DNA of 5,943 nucleotides from Ghiorsea sp. (lineage in GTDB: Bacteria; Pseudomonadota; Zetaproteobacteria; Mariprofundales; Mariprofundaceae): the NCBI GenBank assembly GCA_027019685.1, contig JALUWH010000304.1, positions 1 through 5,943 of the forward strand, written 5' to 3'. The notes below the pieces were generated by a model. That model worked only from the letters and a program-made list of their open reading frames with translations. It searched no databases and had not been told where the DNA came from. Of the stretch, positions 1 through 5,133 are shown piece by piece (positions within the stretch are counted from its first letter, which is position 1; every line of letters starts with the position of its first letter). Both the position numbers and the translations under genes were made by a program.

Positions 1-35
1 GTCATGTAACAGTGGCTGTGAGCGAACGTAGTTAA
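1..35 (+). CDS. rplV: Large ribosomal subunit protein uL22, C-terminal end only
   Basis: Only the last ten codons are present, reading HVTVAVSERS and ending in TAA; the two bases before them belong to a cut codon. E. coli L22 ends in the very similar HITVVVSDR, and rplV is the gene expected directly upstream of rpsC in the S10 operon. L22 sits at the peptide exit tunnel of the 50S subunit, where its long beta-hairpin lines the tunnel, but that hairpin lies outside this window. The next gene starts 12 nt after the stop. The identification rests on a short match plus gene order, and both agree. Confidence 0.9.
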   Translation, partial: HVTVAVSERS

Positions 36-47
36 GGGAGTTCTGGA

Positions 48-698
48 ATGGGACAAAAAGTCAATCCAATTGGTTTCCGAGTTGGTATTACCCGTGGTTG
101 GGAATCAGTTTGGTACGCAGCAGATAAGGATTTTGGTTCACTTCTTCGTGAAGACATCAAAATGCGTAGATATATCAAGGCTAGAATGAAACATGCGGGT
201 GTATCTCGTATCGTGATTGAAAGACCTGCTGGTAAAGTGAAAGTAACTGTGCATACTGCGCGCCCCGGCGTAATTATTGGACGCAAAGGTTCTGAGATTG
301 AAGCCTTGCGCTCTGAGTTATTGCGTCAGTTCGGTCAAGAAGTACAGGTTTATATTGTTGAGATTAGACGCCCTGAGGCAGAGGCTCAATTGGTTGCAGA
401 AAATATTGCTTTCCAATTGGAGCGTCGTGTTGCTTTCCGTCGTGCGATGAAACGTGCGGTGCAAGGCGCTATGCGTATGGGTGCAAAAGGTGTTCGTATC
501 AACTGTTCAGGTCGCTTAGGCGGTGCTGATATTGCTCGCATGGAATGGTATCGTGAAGGTCGTGTGCCTTTGCATACATTGCGTGCTGACATCGATTACG
601 GTGTCGCTGAAGCCAAGACTACTTATGGTATTATTGGCGTTAAGGTTTGGGTATTTAACGGCGAGAAGCTTGGCGTAAGCGAAGCTGCGAACGCATAA
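48..698 (+). CDS. rpsC: Small ribosomal subunit protein uS3
   Basis: S3 lies at the mRNA entry channel on the head of the 30S subunit and, with S4 and S5, helps unwind incoming mRNA. The 216-residue product begins MGQKVNPIGFRVGI, the standard S3 start. It has a type II KH RNA-binding domain with the GVIIGRKG loop at residues 74-81, followed by the conserved C-terminal half (SGRLGGADIARMEWYREGR from about 154, then the HTLRADIDY region). R131, R132 and K135, shown in E. coli to matter for mRNA helicase activity, fall at identical positions. It is shorter than the 233-residue E. coli protein because it lacks the basic C-terminal tail, which varies across bacteria. The ATG is supported by AAGGGAG at 34-40, 7 nt upstream. 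Confidence 0.98.
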   Translation: MGQKVNPIGFRVGITRGWESVWYAADKDFGSLLREDIKMRRYIKARMKHAGVSRIVIERPAGKVKVTVHTARPGVIIGRKGSEIEALRSELLRQFGQEVQVYIVEIRRPEAEAQLVAENIAFQLERRVAFRRAMKRAVQGAMRMGAKGVRINCSGRLGGADIARMEWYREGRVPLHTLRADIDYGVAEAKTTYGIIGVKVWVFNGEKLGVSEAANA

Positions 699-716
699 CG
701 GAGATTATGAGTTATG
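698..716 (+). promoter_or_regulatory. rplP ribosome-binding site with a competing out-of-frame ATG
   Basis: GGAG at 700-703 lies 10 nt from the rplP ATG at 714 but only 3 nt from another ATG at 707, which is in a different frame. The 707 ATG opens a 12-codon reading frame (MSYVTTKESSVA) that ends at 745. The 3-nt spacing is too short for efficient initiation, and L16 homology clearly fixes 714 as the true start. Confidence 0.5.
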
Positions 717-1136
717 TTACAACCAAAGAAAGTTCGGTGGCGTAAGCACCATAAAGAGCTTCAACGCATTCGCGGCAAAGCTACTCGTGGTGTTGATTTT
801 AATTTCGGTGATTTTGGAATTAAAGCAATGGAGCCAGGTCGTATTACTGCACGCCAGATTGAGGCTGCTCGTATTACGATGACACGTCATATTAAACGTC
901 AGGGTCGCGTGTGGATTCGCATGTTCCCTGATTTGCCAGTATCTAAGAAGCCTGCTGAAGTTCGTATGGGTAAAGGTAAGGGTTCTCCAGAGTATTGGGT
1001 TGCAGCAGTACGTGCAGGCCGCATGCTTTTTGAAATGGACGGTGTTGATGAAACATTGGCTAGGGAAGCTCTTGAGCGTGCAGCTTCTAAGCTTCCTATT
1101 CGTACTAAGATTGTTGTGCGTGGAGTTGGGCGATGA
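714..1136 (+). CDS. rplP: Large ribosomal subunit protein uL16
   Basis: L16 is a late-assembling 50S protein near the A-site tRNA elbow, contacting 23S rRNA and the peptidyl-transferase region. The product has 140 residues (136 in E. coli) and begins MLQPKKVRWRKHH. The hallmark RMGKGKG is at residues 84-90; its arginine corresponds to E. coli R81, the residue hydroxylated by the oxygenase RoxA/YcfD. RQIEAARITMTRHIKRQGRVWIR-type sequence at about 48-69 is also typical. Compared with E. coli there are three extra residues in the N-terminal loop, around ELQRIRGKATRG (16-27). The start follows GGAG (700-703) by 10 nt; an out-of-frame ATG at 707 lies between. The stop overlaps the rpmC start as ATGA. 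Confidence 0.98.
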   Translation: MLQPKKVRWRKHHKELQRIRGKATRGVDFNFGDFGIKAMEPGRITARQIEAARITMTRHIKRQGRVWIRMFPDLPVSKKPAEVRMGKGKGSPEYWVAAVRAGRMLFEMDGVDETLAREALERAASKLPIRTKIVVRGVGR

Positions 1137-1318
1137 AAGCAAAAGACTTGCGTGAATTGAAAGACGCAGAATTGAAAGATAAGATGGATGAATTGGCTGC
1201 TGAAGGTATGAAGCTTAGGTTCCAGAAGGCTACTATGCAGTTGAATGCAACAAGCAAAATTACATCGAATCGCCGCGAGATAGCGCGCATTCAGACAATT
1301 TTGGCTGAGCGTCGCTAA
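1133..1318 (+). CDS. rpmC: Large ribosomal subunit protein uL29
   Basis: L29 is a small helical-hairpin protein on the 50S surface beside the exit tunnel, next to L23; this region docks trigger factor and SRP. The 61-residue product (63 in E. coli) begins MKAKDLRELKDAEL and has the two-helix pattern and the C-terminal NRREIARIQTIL signature at about residues 46-57. It overlaps the end of rplP by four bases (ATGA, 1133-1136), an arrangement that usually gives translational coupling. A GGAG at 1122-1125 inside rplP, 7 nt upstream, serves as its ribosome-binding site. In E. coli it is likewise the second-to-last gene of the S10 operon. Confidence 0.97.
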   Translation: MKAKDLRELKDAELKDKMDELAAEGMKLRFQKATMQLNATSKITSNRREIARIQTILAERR

Positions 1319-1331
1319 GAGGGTTATAGAG

Positions 1332-1598
1332 ATGAGTGAAGTAAGTAGTAATAAGCGCACCTTAGAAGGTGTTGTTGTCAGCAATAAAGGTGATAAAACT
1401 ATTATTGTTGAGGTTGAGCGTCGTTTTTTACATGCACGCTACCGTAAAACAGTGAGTTCACATAAGAAATATATGGCTCACGATGCAGAGAATACTTGTA
1501 ACATTGGTGATACAGTTCGCATTTCCGAATGCCGCCCATTGTCACGTCGTAAGACTTGGATGATGGATGCTGTTATTACTCGTGCTGAACAACTTTAG
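1332..1598 (+). CDS. rpsQ: Small ribosomal subunit protein uS17
   Basis: S17 is a primary 16S rRNA-binding protein with an OB fold that organises the 5' domain of the 30S body. The product has 88 residues (84 in E. coli). The core from KRTLEGVVVSNKGDKTIIV (about 8-26) and the family signature GDTVRISECRPLS at 59-71 are intact. The few extra residues are at the N terminus (MSEVSSN). AAGAGGG at 1317-1323, overlapping the rpmC stop, lies 8 nt before the ATG. In E. coli this is the last gene of the S10 operon. Here the TAG stop runs straight into the rplN ribosome-binding site, leaving no space for a terminator or a new promoter. Confidence 0.97.
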   Translation: MSEVSSNKRTLEGVVVSNKGDKTIIVEVERRFLHARYRKTVSSHKKYMAHDAENTCNIGDTVRISECRPLSRRKTWMMDAVITRAEQL

Positions 1599-1608
1599 GA
1601 GTTATTAG

Positions 1609-1977
1609 ATGATTCAGACTGAAACAGTTCTGCAAGTAGCAGATAACTCTGGTGCACGTCGTGTGACATGTATTAAAGTATTGGGCGGTTCTAAGCGTCG
1701 TTATGCTAGTGTTGGTGACGTTATCGTGGTTGCAGTGAAGGAAACTATTCCTGGCGGCAAAGTGAAAAAGGGTGAAGTTCAGCGTGCTGTAGTTGTGCGT
1801 GTAGCGAAAGAATTCCGTCGTCCAGATGGTAGTTCAATTCGTTTTGATGAAAATGCCGCTGTATTGTTGAATAAACAAGGTGAGCCAATTGGCACGCGTA
1901 TCTTCGGCCCAGTAACTCGTGAGCTTCGTGCTAAGGGATATATGAAAATTATCTCTCTTGCGCCAGAAGTTCTGTAA
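1609..1977 (+). CDS. rplN: Large ribosomal subunit protein uL14
   Basis: L14 sits at the subunit interface of the 50S, forming bridges to 16S rRNA with L19, and is the docking site for the silencing factor RsfS. The 122-residue product (123 in E. coli) begins MIQTETVLQVADNSGARR, which is nearly invariant in bacteria. The family signature spans about residues 60-86 (AVVVRVAKEFRRPDG then FDENAAVLL), and the end RELRAKGYMKIISLAPEVL is typical. The ATG is 7 nt after TAGGAG (1596-1601), which includes the rpsQ stop. In E. coli this is the first gene of the separately transcribed spc operon; here it looks like an internal cistron. Confidence 0.98.
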   Translation: MIQTETVLQVADNSGARRVTCIKVLGGSKRRYASVGDVIVVAVKETIPGGKVKKGEVQRAVVVRVAKEFRRPDGSSIRFDENAAVLLNKQGEPIGTRIFGPVTRELRAKGYMKIISLAPEVL

Positions 1978-1994
1978 AGATAAGAGGATATAAG

Positions 1995-2324
1995 ATGTCT
2001 ACGAACGTAAATTATCGTATTCGCAGTGGTGATGAAGTTGTGGTCATTACTGGTCGTGATAAAGGTGCCCGAGGTAATGTTACACGTATTTTACCAGAAA
2101 AAGGTAAAATCATTGTTGCTAAGGTAAACATGGTTAAGCGTCATACGAAACCAACACAAAACAGCTCTGGTGGTATTGTAGAGCGTGAAGCACCGTTAGA
2201 AATCTCTAATGTACAATTTGTATGTCCTAAATGTGACGCAGGCGTTCGTTTGGGTGCTAAAACATTGGAAGATGGTCGTAAAGTTCGCACTTGCCGCAAA
2301 TGTGGCGAAGTGCTGGATAAGTAG
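1995..2324 (+). CDS. rplX: Large ribosomal subunit protein uL24, zinc-ribbon form
   Basis: L24 is an early assembly initiator that binds the 5' end of 23S rRNA near the tunnel exit. The N-terminal KOW motif is seen at about residues 10-37 (RSGDEVVVITGRDKGARGNV), followed by KVNMVKRHTKP and the GGIVEREAPLEISNV segment. The 109-residue protein ends in a four-cysteine ribbon: C77 and C80 (CPKC), C100 and C103 (CRKC), which probably binds zinc. E. coli L24 (104 residues) lacks these cysteines, though many other bacteria have them. The start follows AAGAGG (1982-1987) by 7 nt. The 3' end of the gene can fold into a strong hairpin just before the rplE start. Confidence 0.97.
   Translation: MSTNVNYRIRSGDEVVVITGRDKGARGNVTRILPEKGKIIVAKVNMVKRHTKPTQNSSGGIVEREAPLEISNVQFVCPKCDAGVRLGAKTLEDGRKVRTCRKCGEVLDK
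2287..2313 (+). promoter_or_regulatory. Potential RNA hairpin at the end of rplX, upstream of the rplE start
   Basis: GCACTTGCCGC (2287-2297) can pair with GTGGC (2302-2306) and AAGTGC (2308-2313) around an AAAT loop. This gives 11 base pairs with one G-U pair and one bulged G (2307). It ends 10 nt before the rplE SD. In E. coli, S8 represses the spc operon at this same junction, but I do not recognise the S8 core motif here. The hairpin is built largely from the codons around the second CxxC pair of L24, so it may be a by-product of the protein sequence. Confidence 0.4.
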
Positions 2325-2329
2325 GAGTA

Positions 2330-2341
2330 GTGCAATGGCAC
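2330..2341 (+). promoter_or_regulatory. Short potential hairpin with the rplE start codon in its loop
   Basis: GTGC (2330-2333) and GCAC (2338-2341) are perfect complements around the four bases AATG, so the rplE ATG (2335-2337) would lie in the loop. The SD (2323-2327) stays outside the stem. Four base pairs are weak alone, and this could be chance. Confidence 0.3.
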
Positions 2342-2874
2342 GCTTGAAAGAAGATTATAATAAACGTGTAAAACCTGCTCTCATTAAAGAGTTGGGTTAT
2401 AAAAACGTCATGGAAGTACCTGCGATTACTAAAATTGTAATCAACATGGGTTGTGGTGAAGCTTCGCAAAACCGCAAGTTGTTGGACGGGGCTTTAACAG
2501 ATATGTTGGCGCTTTCTGGTCAAAAACCAGTGGTGACTAAAGCCCGTAAATCAATTGCAAACTTTAAGTTGCGTGATGATATGCCAGTAGGCTGTCGTGT
2601 AACGCTTCGTGGTGAGCGTATGTGGGAATTTTTTGACCGCTTGGTGAATATTGCACTTCCACGTATCCGAGATTTCCGTGGTGTTAGCCCGAAAGCTTTT
2701 GATGGACGTGGTAACTACACTTTGGGTGTAAAAGAGCAAATCATTTTCCCTGAAATTGATTATGATAAAATTGATAAAATTCGTGGTATGGACATTACTA
2801 TTTGTACTACTGCGAAAACAAATGATGAAGGGCGTGCGCTGTTGAAGCAATTTAGTATGCCTTTCCGTAACTAG
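2335..2874 (+). CDS. rplE: Large ribosomal subunit protein uL5
   Basis: L5 binds 5S rRNA with L18 and places it in the central protuberance of the 50S, also contacting P-site tRNA and S13. The correct start is the ATG at 2335, giving MARLKEDYNKRV and 179 residues, the same length as E. coli L5. The frame is open further upstream, to an ATG at 2209, but that extension overlaps rplX and has no homology to L5. AGGAG at 2323-2327 lies 7 nt before the chosen ATG. The family signature is seen at about 56-73 (DMLALSGQKPVVTKARKS), and KTNDEGRALL near the C terminus is typical. The stop TAG leads into the SD of rpsN. Confidence 0.98.
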   Translation: MARLKEDYNKRVKPALIKELGYKNVMEVPAITKIVINMGCGEASQNRKLLDGALTDMLALSGQKPVVTKARKSIANFKLRDDMPVGCRVTLRGERMWEFFDRLVNIALPRIRDFRGVSPKAFDGRGNYTLGVKEQIIFPEIDYDKIDKIRGMDITICTTAKTNDEGRALLKQFSMPFRN

Positions 2875-2885
2875 AGGAGCTTTTA

Positions 2886-3071
2886 ATGGCAACGAAAGCA
2901 TTGGTTGTTAAAAGTAACCGTACGCCGAAATTTAAGGTTCGTGGTTATACGCGCTGTCAGTTGTGTGGACGTCCGCATTCTGTATATCGTAAATTTGGTA
3001 TGTGTCGTATCTGCTTGAGAAAACATGCATTAGCTGGTGAAATTCCAGGCATGAAGAAATCAAGCTGGTAA
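2886..3071 (+). CDS. rpsN: Small ribosomal subunit protein uS14, zinc-binding type
   Basis: S14 binds the 3' major domain of 16S rRNA in the 30S head, next to S3 and S10. The 61-residue product is the short C+ form, with zinc ligands C24, C27 (CQLC) and C40, C43 (CRIC), an RKFGMCRICLRK core and the usual KSSW end. Alpha-, beta- and gammaproteobacteria generally carry a ~101-residue zinc-free S14 at this locus, whereas Gram-positives, deltaproteobacteria and many other phyla have this short type, so the gene is a useful taxonomic clue. AGAGGAG (2873-2879), overlapping the rplE stop, lies 6 nt before the ATG. Confidence 0.98.
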   Translation: MATKALVVKSNRTPKFKVRGYTRCQLCGRPHSVYRKFGMCRICLRKHALAGEIPGMKKSSW

Positions 3072-3090
3072 TTGGGTAGGAGATAAGTTT

Positions 3091-3486
3091 ATGATGATGG
3101 ATCGTATTGCGGACATGTTAACCCGCATCCGTAACGCTCAACAGGCAGGCCTTGAGAAAGTTGAGATGCCAGGTGGTAACACTTTGGTTTCAATAGCTCA
3201 AATTCTGAAAGCTGAAGGTTACATTCAAGGTGGCAAGCCTTACAATTACAAGGGTCACCGCTATTTGCGTTTGACGCTTCGTTATGATGATGAAGGACAG
3301 CCTGTTATTCGTGAAATTAAACGCGTATCAAAATCAGGTCGTCGTGTTTATGCACCGGCAACAGAATTGCCTCGCGTTCGTAATGGTTATGGTATTGCTG
3401 TAATTAGTACTTCACAAGGTCTTATGACTGACAAAGATGCTCGTGCCAAAAACATTGGTGGCGAAGTTCTTTGTACAGTATTTTAG
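3091..3486 (+). CDS. rpsH: Small ribosomal subunit protein uS8
   Basis: S8 is a primary binder of 16S rRNA helix 21 in the 30S platform. In E. coli it is also the translational repressor of the spc operon, binding near the rplE start. The 131-residue product (130 in E. coli) starts with three consecutive ATG codons (3091, 3094, 3097) ahead of DRIADMLTRIRNAQ. TAGGAG at 3077-3082 is 8 nt from the first and 11 nt from the second, which favours the first. The C-terminal S8 signature GIAVISTSQGLMTDKDARAK is at residues 101-120, where the STS loop contacts the RNA helix. The intact RNA-binding end leaves autoregulation possible. Confidence 0.97.
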   Translation: MMMDRIADMLTRIRNAQQAGLEKVEMPGGNTLVSIAQILKAEGYIQGGKPYNYKGHRYLRLTLRYDDEGQPVIREIKRVSKSGRRVYAPATELPRVRNGYGIAVISTSQGLMTDKDARAKNIGGEVLCTVF

Positions 3487-3498
3487 AGGTAGATTGAT

Positions 3499-4032
3499 AT
3501 GTCTCGTGTAGGTAAACAACCTGTTTCAATTCCATCTGGTGTTGAAGTAAAGGTAAACGCAAACAGTATTACAGTAAAAGGACCAAAAGCTTCAATGGAC
3601 TCACCATTGTTTGATGGTATTACAGCTGTAGTTGAAGGTAATGAAGTTCAGCTTTCTTGCGCCGACTTTGGTAGCAAGAAAATGAAAGGAAACTTTGGTC
3701 TAGCTAGAGCACTATTGGCCAACAATGTGATTGGAGTAAGCAAAGGTTTTGAAAAAACTTTAGAGCTCCGTGGTGTTGGTTACCGTGCCAAGGTTCAAGG
3801 TAAAAATCTTGATTTGTCTTTAGGTTTTTCCCACCCAGTTCTTTATCCGATTCCGGAAGGTATTGAAGCTAAGGTTGAGAAATCGAATATTATTATTTCT
3901 GGTTATGATAAACAGAAAGTTGGTCAGGTTGCATCGGAAATTCGTGCTTTCCGTCCGCCAGAGCCTTATAAAGGTAAAGGTGTACGTTATGCAGATGAGT
4001 ATGTGGCAATGAAAGAAGGTAAACGGGCTTAA
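3499..4032 (+). CDS. rplF: Large ribosomal subunit protein uL6
   Basis: L6 lies at the base of the L7/L12 stalk near the sarcin-ricin loop and is needed for late 50S assembly. The 177-residue product (177 in E. coli) has the expected two-domain layout: an N-terminal domain from MSRVGKQPVSIPSGVEV to about residue 80, and a C-terminal RNA-binding domain from about 83 (GFEKTLELRGVGYRA). The L6 signature PEPYKGKGV is at residues 154-162, followed by the usual RYADEYV. AGAGG (3485-3489), which includes part of the rpsH TAG stop, is 9 nt upstream of the ATG. A 31-nt gap, the largest in the window, follows it. Confidence 0.98.
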   Translation: MSRVGKQPVSIPSGVEVKVNANSITVKGPKASMDSPLFDGITAVVEGNEVQLSCADFGSKKMKGNFGLARALLANNVIGVSKGFEKTLELRGVGYRAKVQGKNLDLSLGFSHPVLYPIPEGIEAKVEKSNIIISGYDKQKVGQVASEIRAFRPPEPYKGKGVRYADEYVAMKEGKRA

Positions 4033-4040
4033 TCAGGCTT

Positions 4041-4078
4041 GATAGGATAGGAGACGTTTCAAAGTGGCAGTAAAACGT
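4041..4078 (+). promoter_or_regulatory. rplR initiation region: repeated GATAG with SD, and a potential hairpin around the GTG start
   Basis: GATAG is repeated twice (4041-4050), giving two SD-like cores, TAGGA at 4043-4047 and TAGGAG at 4048-4053. ACGTTT (4054-4059) pairs perfectly with AAACGT (4073-4078), holding the GTG start (4064-4066) in a 13-nt loop. The stem is six mainly A-U pairs plus a possible G-U pair. This is the longest intergenic stretch in the window. Confidence 0.35.
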
Positions 4079-4417
4079 TATGAAAACAATGCAGCCGTGC
4101 GCCGTCAAAGACGCGTTCGTGCTAAAGTAAAGGCATCTGGTCGTTTGCGCATCAGTATTTTTCGTTCTTCGAGAAATATTTACGCTCAAATTATTGATGA
4201 TGCAGCAGGTGCAACACTAGTTTCAGCATCAAGCTTGGATAAAAGTATCGAAAACGGCGGTGGTCGTGAAGGTGCGGAGGCTGTTGGTAAACTTCTAGCA
4301 GAACGCGCTGTAGAGAAAAAATTGTCTAACTTGGCTTTTGACCGTGGTTCGTATCCTTATCATGGCCGTGTGCAGGCCTTGGCTGAAGCAGCTCGTGCTG
4401 CTGGCTTGAAGTTCTAG
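4064..4417 (+). CDS. rplR: Large ribosomal subunit protein uL18
   Basis: L18 binds 5S rRNA with L5 and anchors it in the central protuberance. The 117-residue product has the same length as E. coli L18. It has an arginine- and lysine-rich N-terminal tail (RRQRRVRAKVKASGRLR at about 13-29), the IFRSSRNIYAQIIDD core at about 32-46, and the conserved end with AFDRGSYPYHGRVQALAEAAR followed by GLKF. It is the only gene here that starts with GTG. No in-frame ATG lies near the expected N terminus, and TAGGAG (4048-4053) sits 10 nt upstream. The GTG lies in the loop of a possible small hairpin, so initiation may be tuned down. The TAG stop forms part of the rpsE SD. Confidence 0.97.
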   Translation: MAVKRYENNAAVRRQRRVRAKVKASGRLRISIFRSSRNIYAQIIDDAAGATLVSASSLDKSIENGGGREGAEAVGKLLAERAVEKKLSNLAFDRGSYPYHGRVQALAEAARAAGLKF

Positions 4418-4426
4418 GAGATTTGA

Positions 4427-4906
4427 ATGATTAATGCAGAAGAACTTGAGCTAACAGAAAAGCTCGTTCACATTAACCGTGTTGCTAAGGTTGTGGCTGG
4501 TGGTCGTCGCTTTGGTTTTGCAGCTTTGATGGTTGTTGGTGATGGTGATGGACACGTTGGTTTTGGCTATGCTAAAGCTAAAGAAGTACCTGAAGCTATC
4601 CGTAAAGCAAACGAGATTGCACGCAAGTCTTTGATTTTTGTACCGCGTAAAGATGGTACTATCTTTTATCAAACAACAGGTGTTCAAGATGCATCACGTG
4701 TGATGTTAAAACCTGCAACTGAAGGTACTGGTGTAATTGCTGGAGCTGCAGTTCGTGCAGTCATTGAAGCAGTTGGTATTCGTGATATTTTGACTAAGGC
4801 TCACGGCTCTCGTAACCCAATCAATGTTGTCCGTGCAACAGTGAATGGTTTGAAAGACCTAGAAAGCCCAGAGCAAGTTGCTGCACGTCGCGGCAAAGCT
4901 TCTTAA
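4427..4906 (+). CDS. rpsE: Small ribosomal subunit protein uS5
   Basis: S5 lies at the mRNA entry site and near the decoding centre; mutations in it alter accuracy (ram) or give spectinomycin resistance. The 159-residue product (167 in E. coli) has the N-terminal double-stranded-RNA-binding-like domain (ELTEKLVHINRVAKVVAGG to about 75) and the C-terminal S5 domain with EGTGVIAGAAVRAV, GSRNPINVVRAT and SPEQVAARRGK. The spectinomycin loop reads NRVAKVVAGG (17-26), with alanine at residue 24 where E. coli has K26. The GYGKA motif of E. coli reads GYAKA here. TAGGAG (4415-4420), containing the rplR stop, is 6 nt before the ATG. Confidence 0.98.
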   Translation: MINAEELELTEKLVHINRVAKVVAGGRRFGFAALMVVGDGDGHVGFGYAKAKEVPEAIRKANEIARKSLIFVPRKDGTIFYQTTGVQDASRVMLKPATEGTGVIAGAAVRAVIEAVGIRDILTKAHGSRNPINVVRATVNGLKDLESPEQVAARRGKAS

Positions 4907-4923
4907 GTCAGAGGATATATATA

Positions 4924-5112
4924 ATGGCTAAGAAAACTTTTAAAATTCGTCAGATCAAAAGTGGTATCGGATACCCTAAAGATCAAAATGCAACACTTCG
5001 TGGGCTAGGCCTTCGTCGTATGCATCAAGTGGTAGAGCTTGAAGACACTGCTTCAACGCGTGGTATGCTAAATAAAGTGCGCCACCTTGTTGTTGAAGTT
5101 CAAGAGTCTTAA
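4924..5112 (+). CDS. rpmD: Large ribosomal subunit protein uL30
   Basis: L30 is a small 50S protein that contacts 23S rRNA domain II and 5S rRNA. The 62-residue product (59 in E. coli) reads FKIRQIKSGIGYPKDQNATL then GLGLRRMHQVVELEDT and ends near VRHLVVEV, which is the classic L30 pattern of one ferredoxin-like fold. AGAGGA (4910-4915) is 8 nt upstream of the ATG. It lies in its standard place between rpsE and rplO. Some bacterial lineages have lost rpmD, but it is intact here. Confidence 0.97.
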   Translation: MAKKTFKIRQIKSGIGYPKDQNATLRGLGLRRMHQVVELEDTASTRGMLNKVRHLVVEVQES

Positions 5113-5133
5113 GAAAAGGATTCGGGGACGAAC

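Noticed and set aside
717..1384. Two long open frames on the minus strand (717-1142 and 899-1384).
   Set aside because: They lie opposite rplP, rpmC and rpsQ, have no recognisable domains, have compositions typical of antisense shadows, and lack a sensible ribosome-binding site or operon context.
2209..2334. Upstream in-frame extension of rplE to an ATG at 2209 (42 extra residues).
   Set aside because: It overlaps rplX, shows no L5 homology, and the ATG at 2335 has a good SD and gives the exact E. coli L5 length.
2356..2361. TATAAT inside the start of rplE.
   Set aside because: It encodes part of DYNK, a normal L5 segment, and no -35 element is at the right distance.
2764..2781. Perfect 9-bp tandem repeat GATAAAATT in rplE.
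   Set aside because: It encodes DKIDKI, close to the E. coli L5 sequence DKVDRV at the same position, so protein conservation explains it.
4918..4930. Perfect TATAAT (4920-4925) overlapping the rpmD start, as a possible internal promoter.
   Set aside because: No TTGACA-like sequence lies 16-18 nt upstream (the region reads around AAGCTT), and transcription would begin inside rpmD. It is best explained as an A/T-rich spacer plus ATG.
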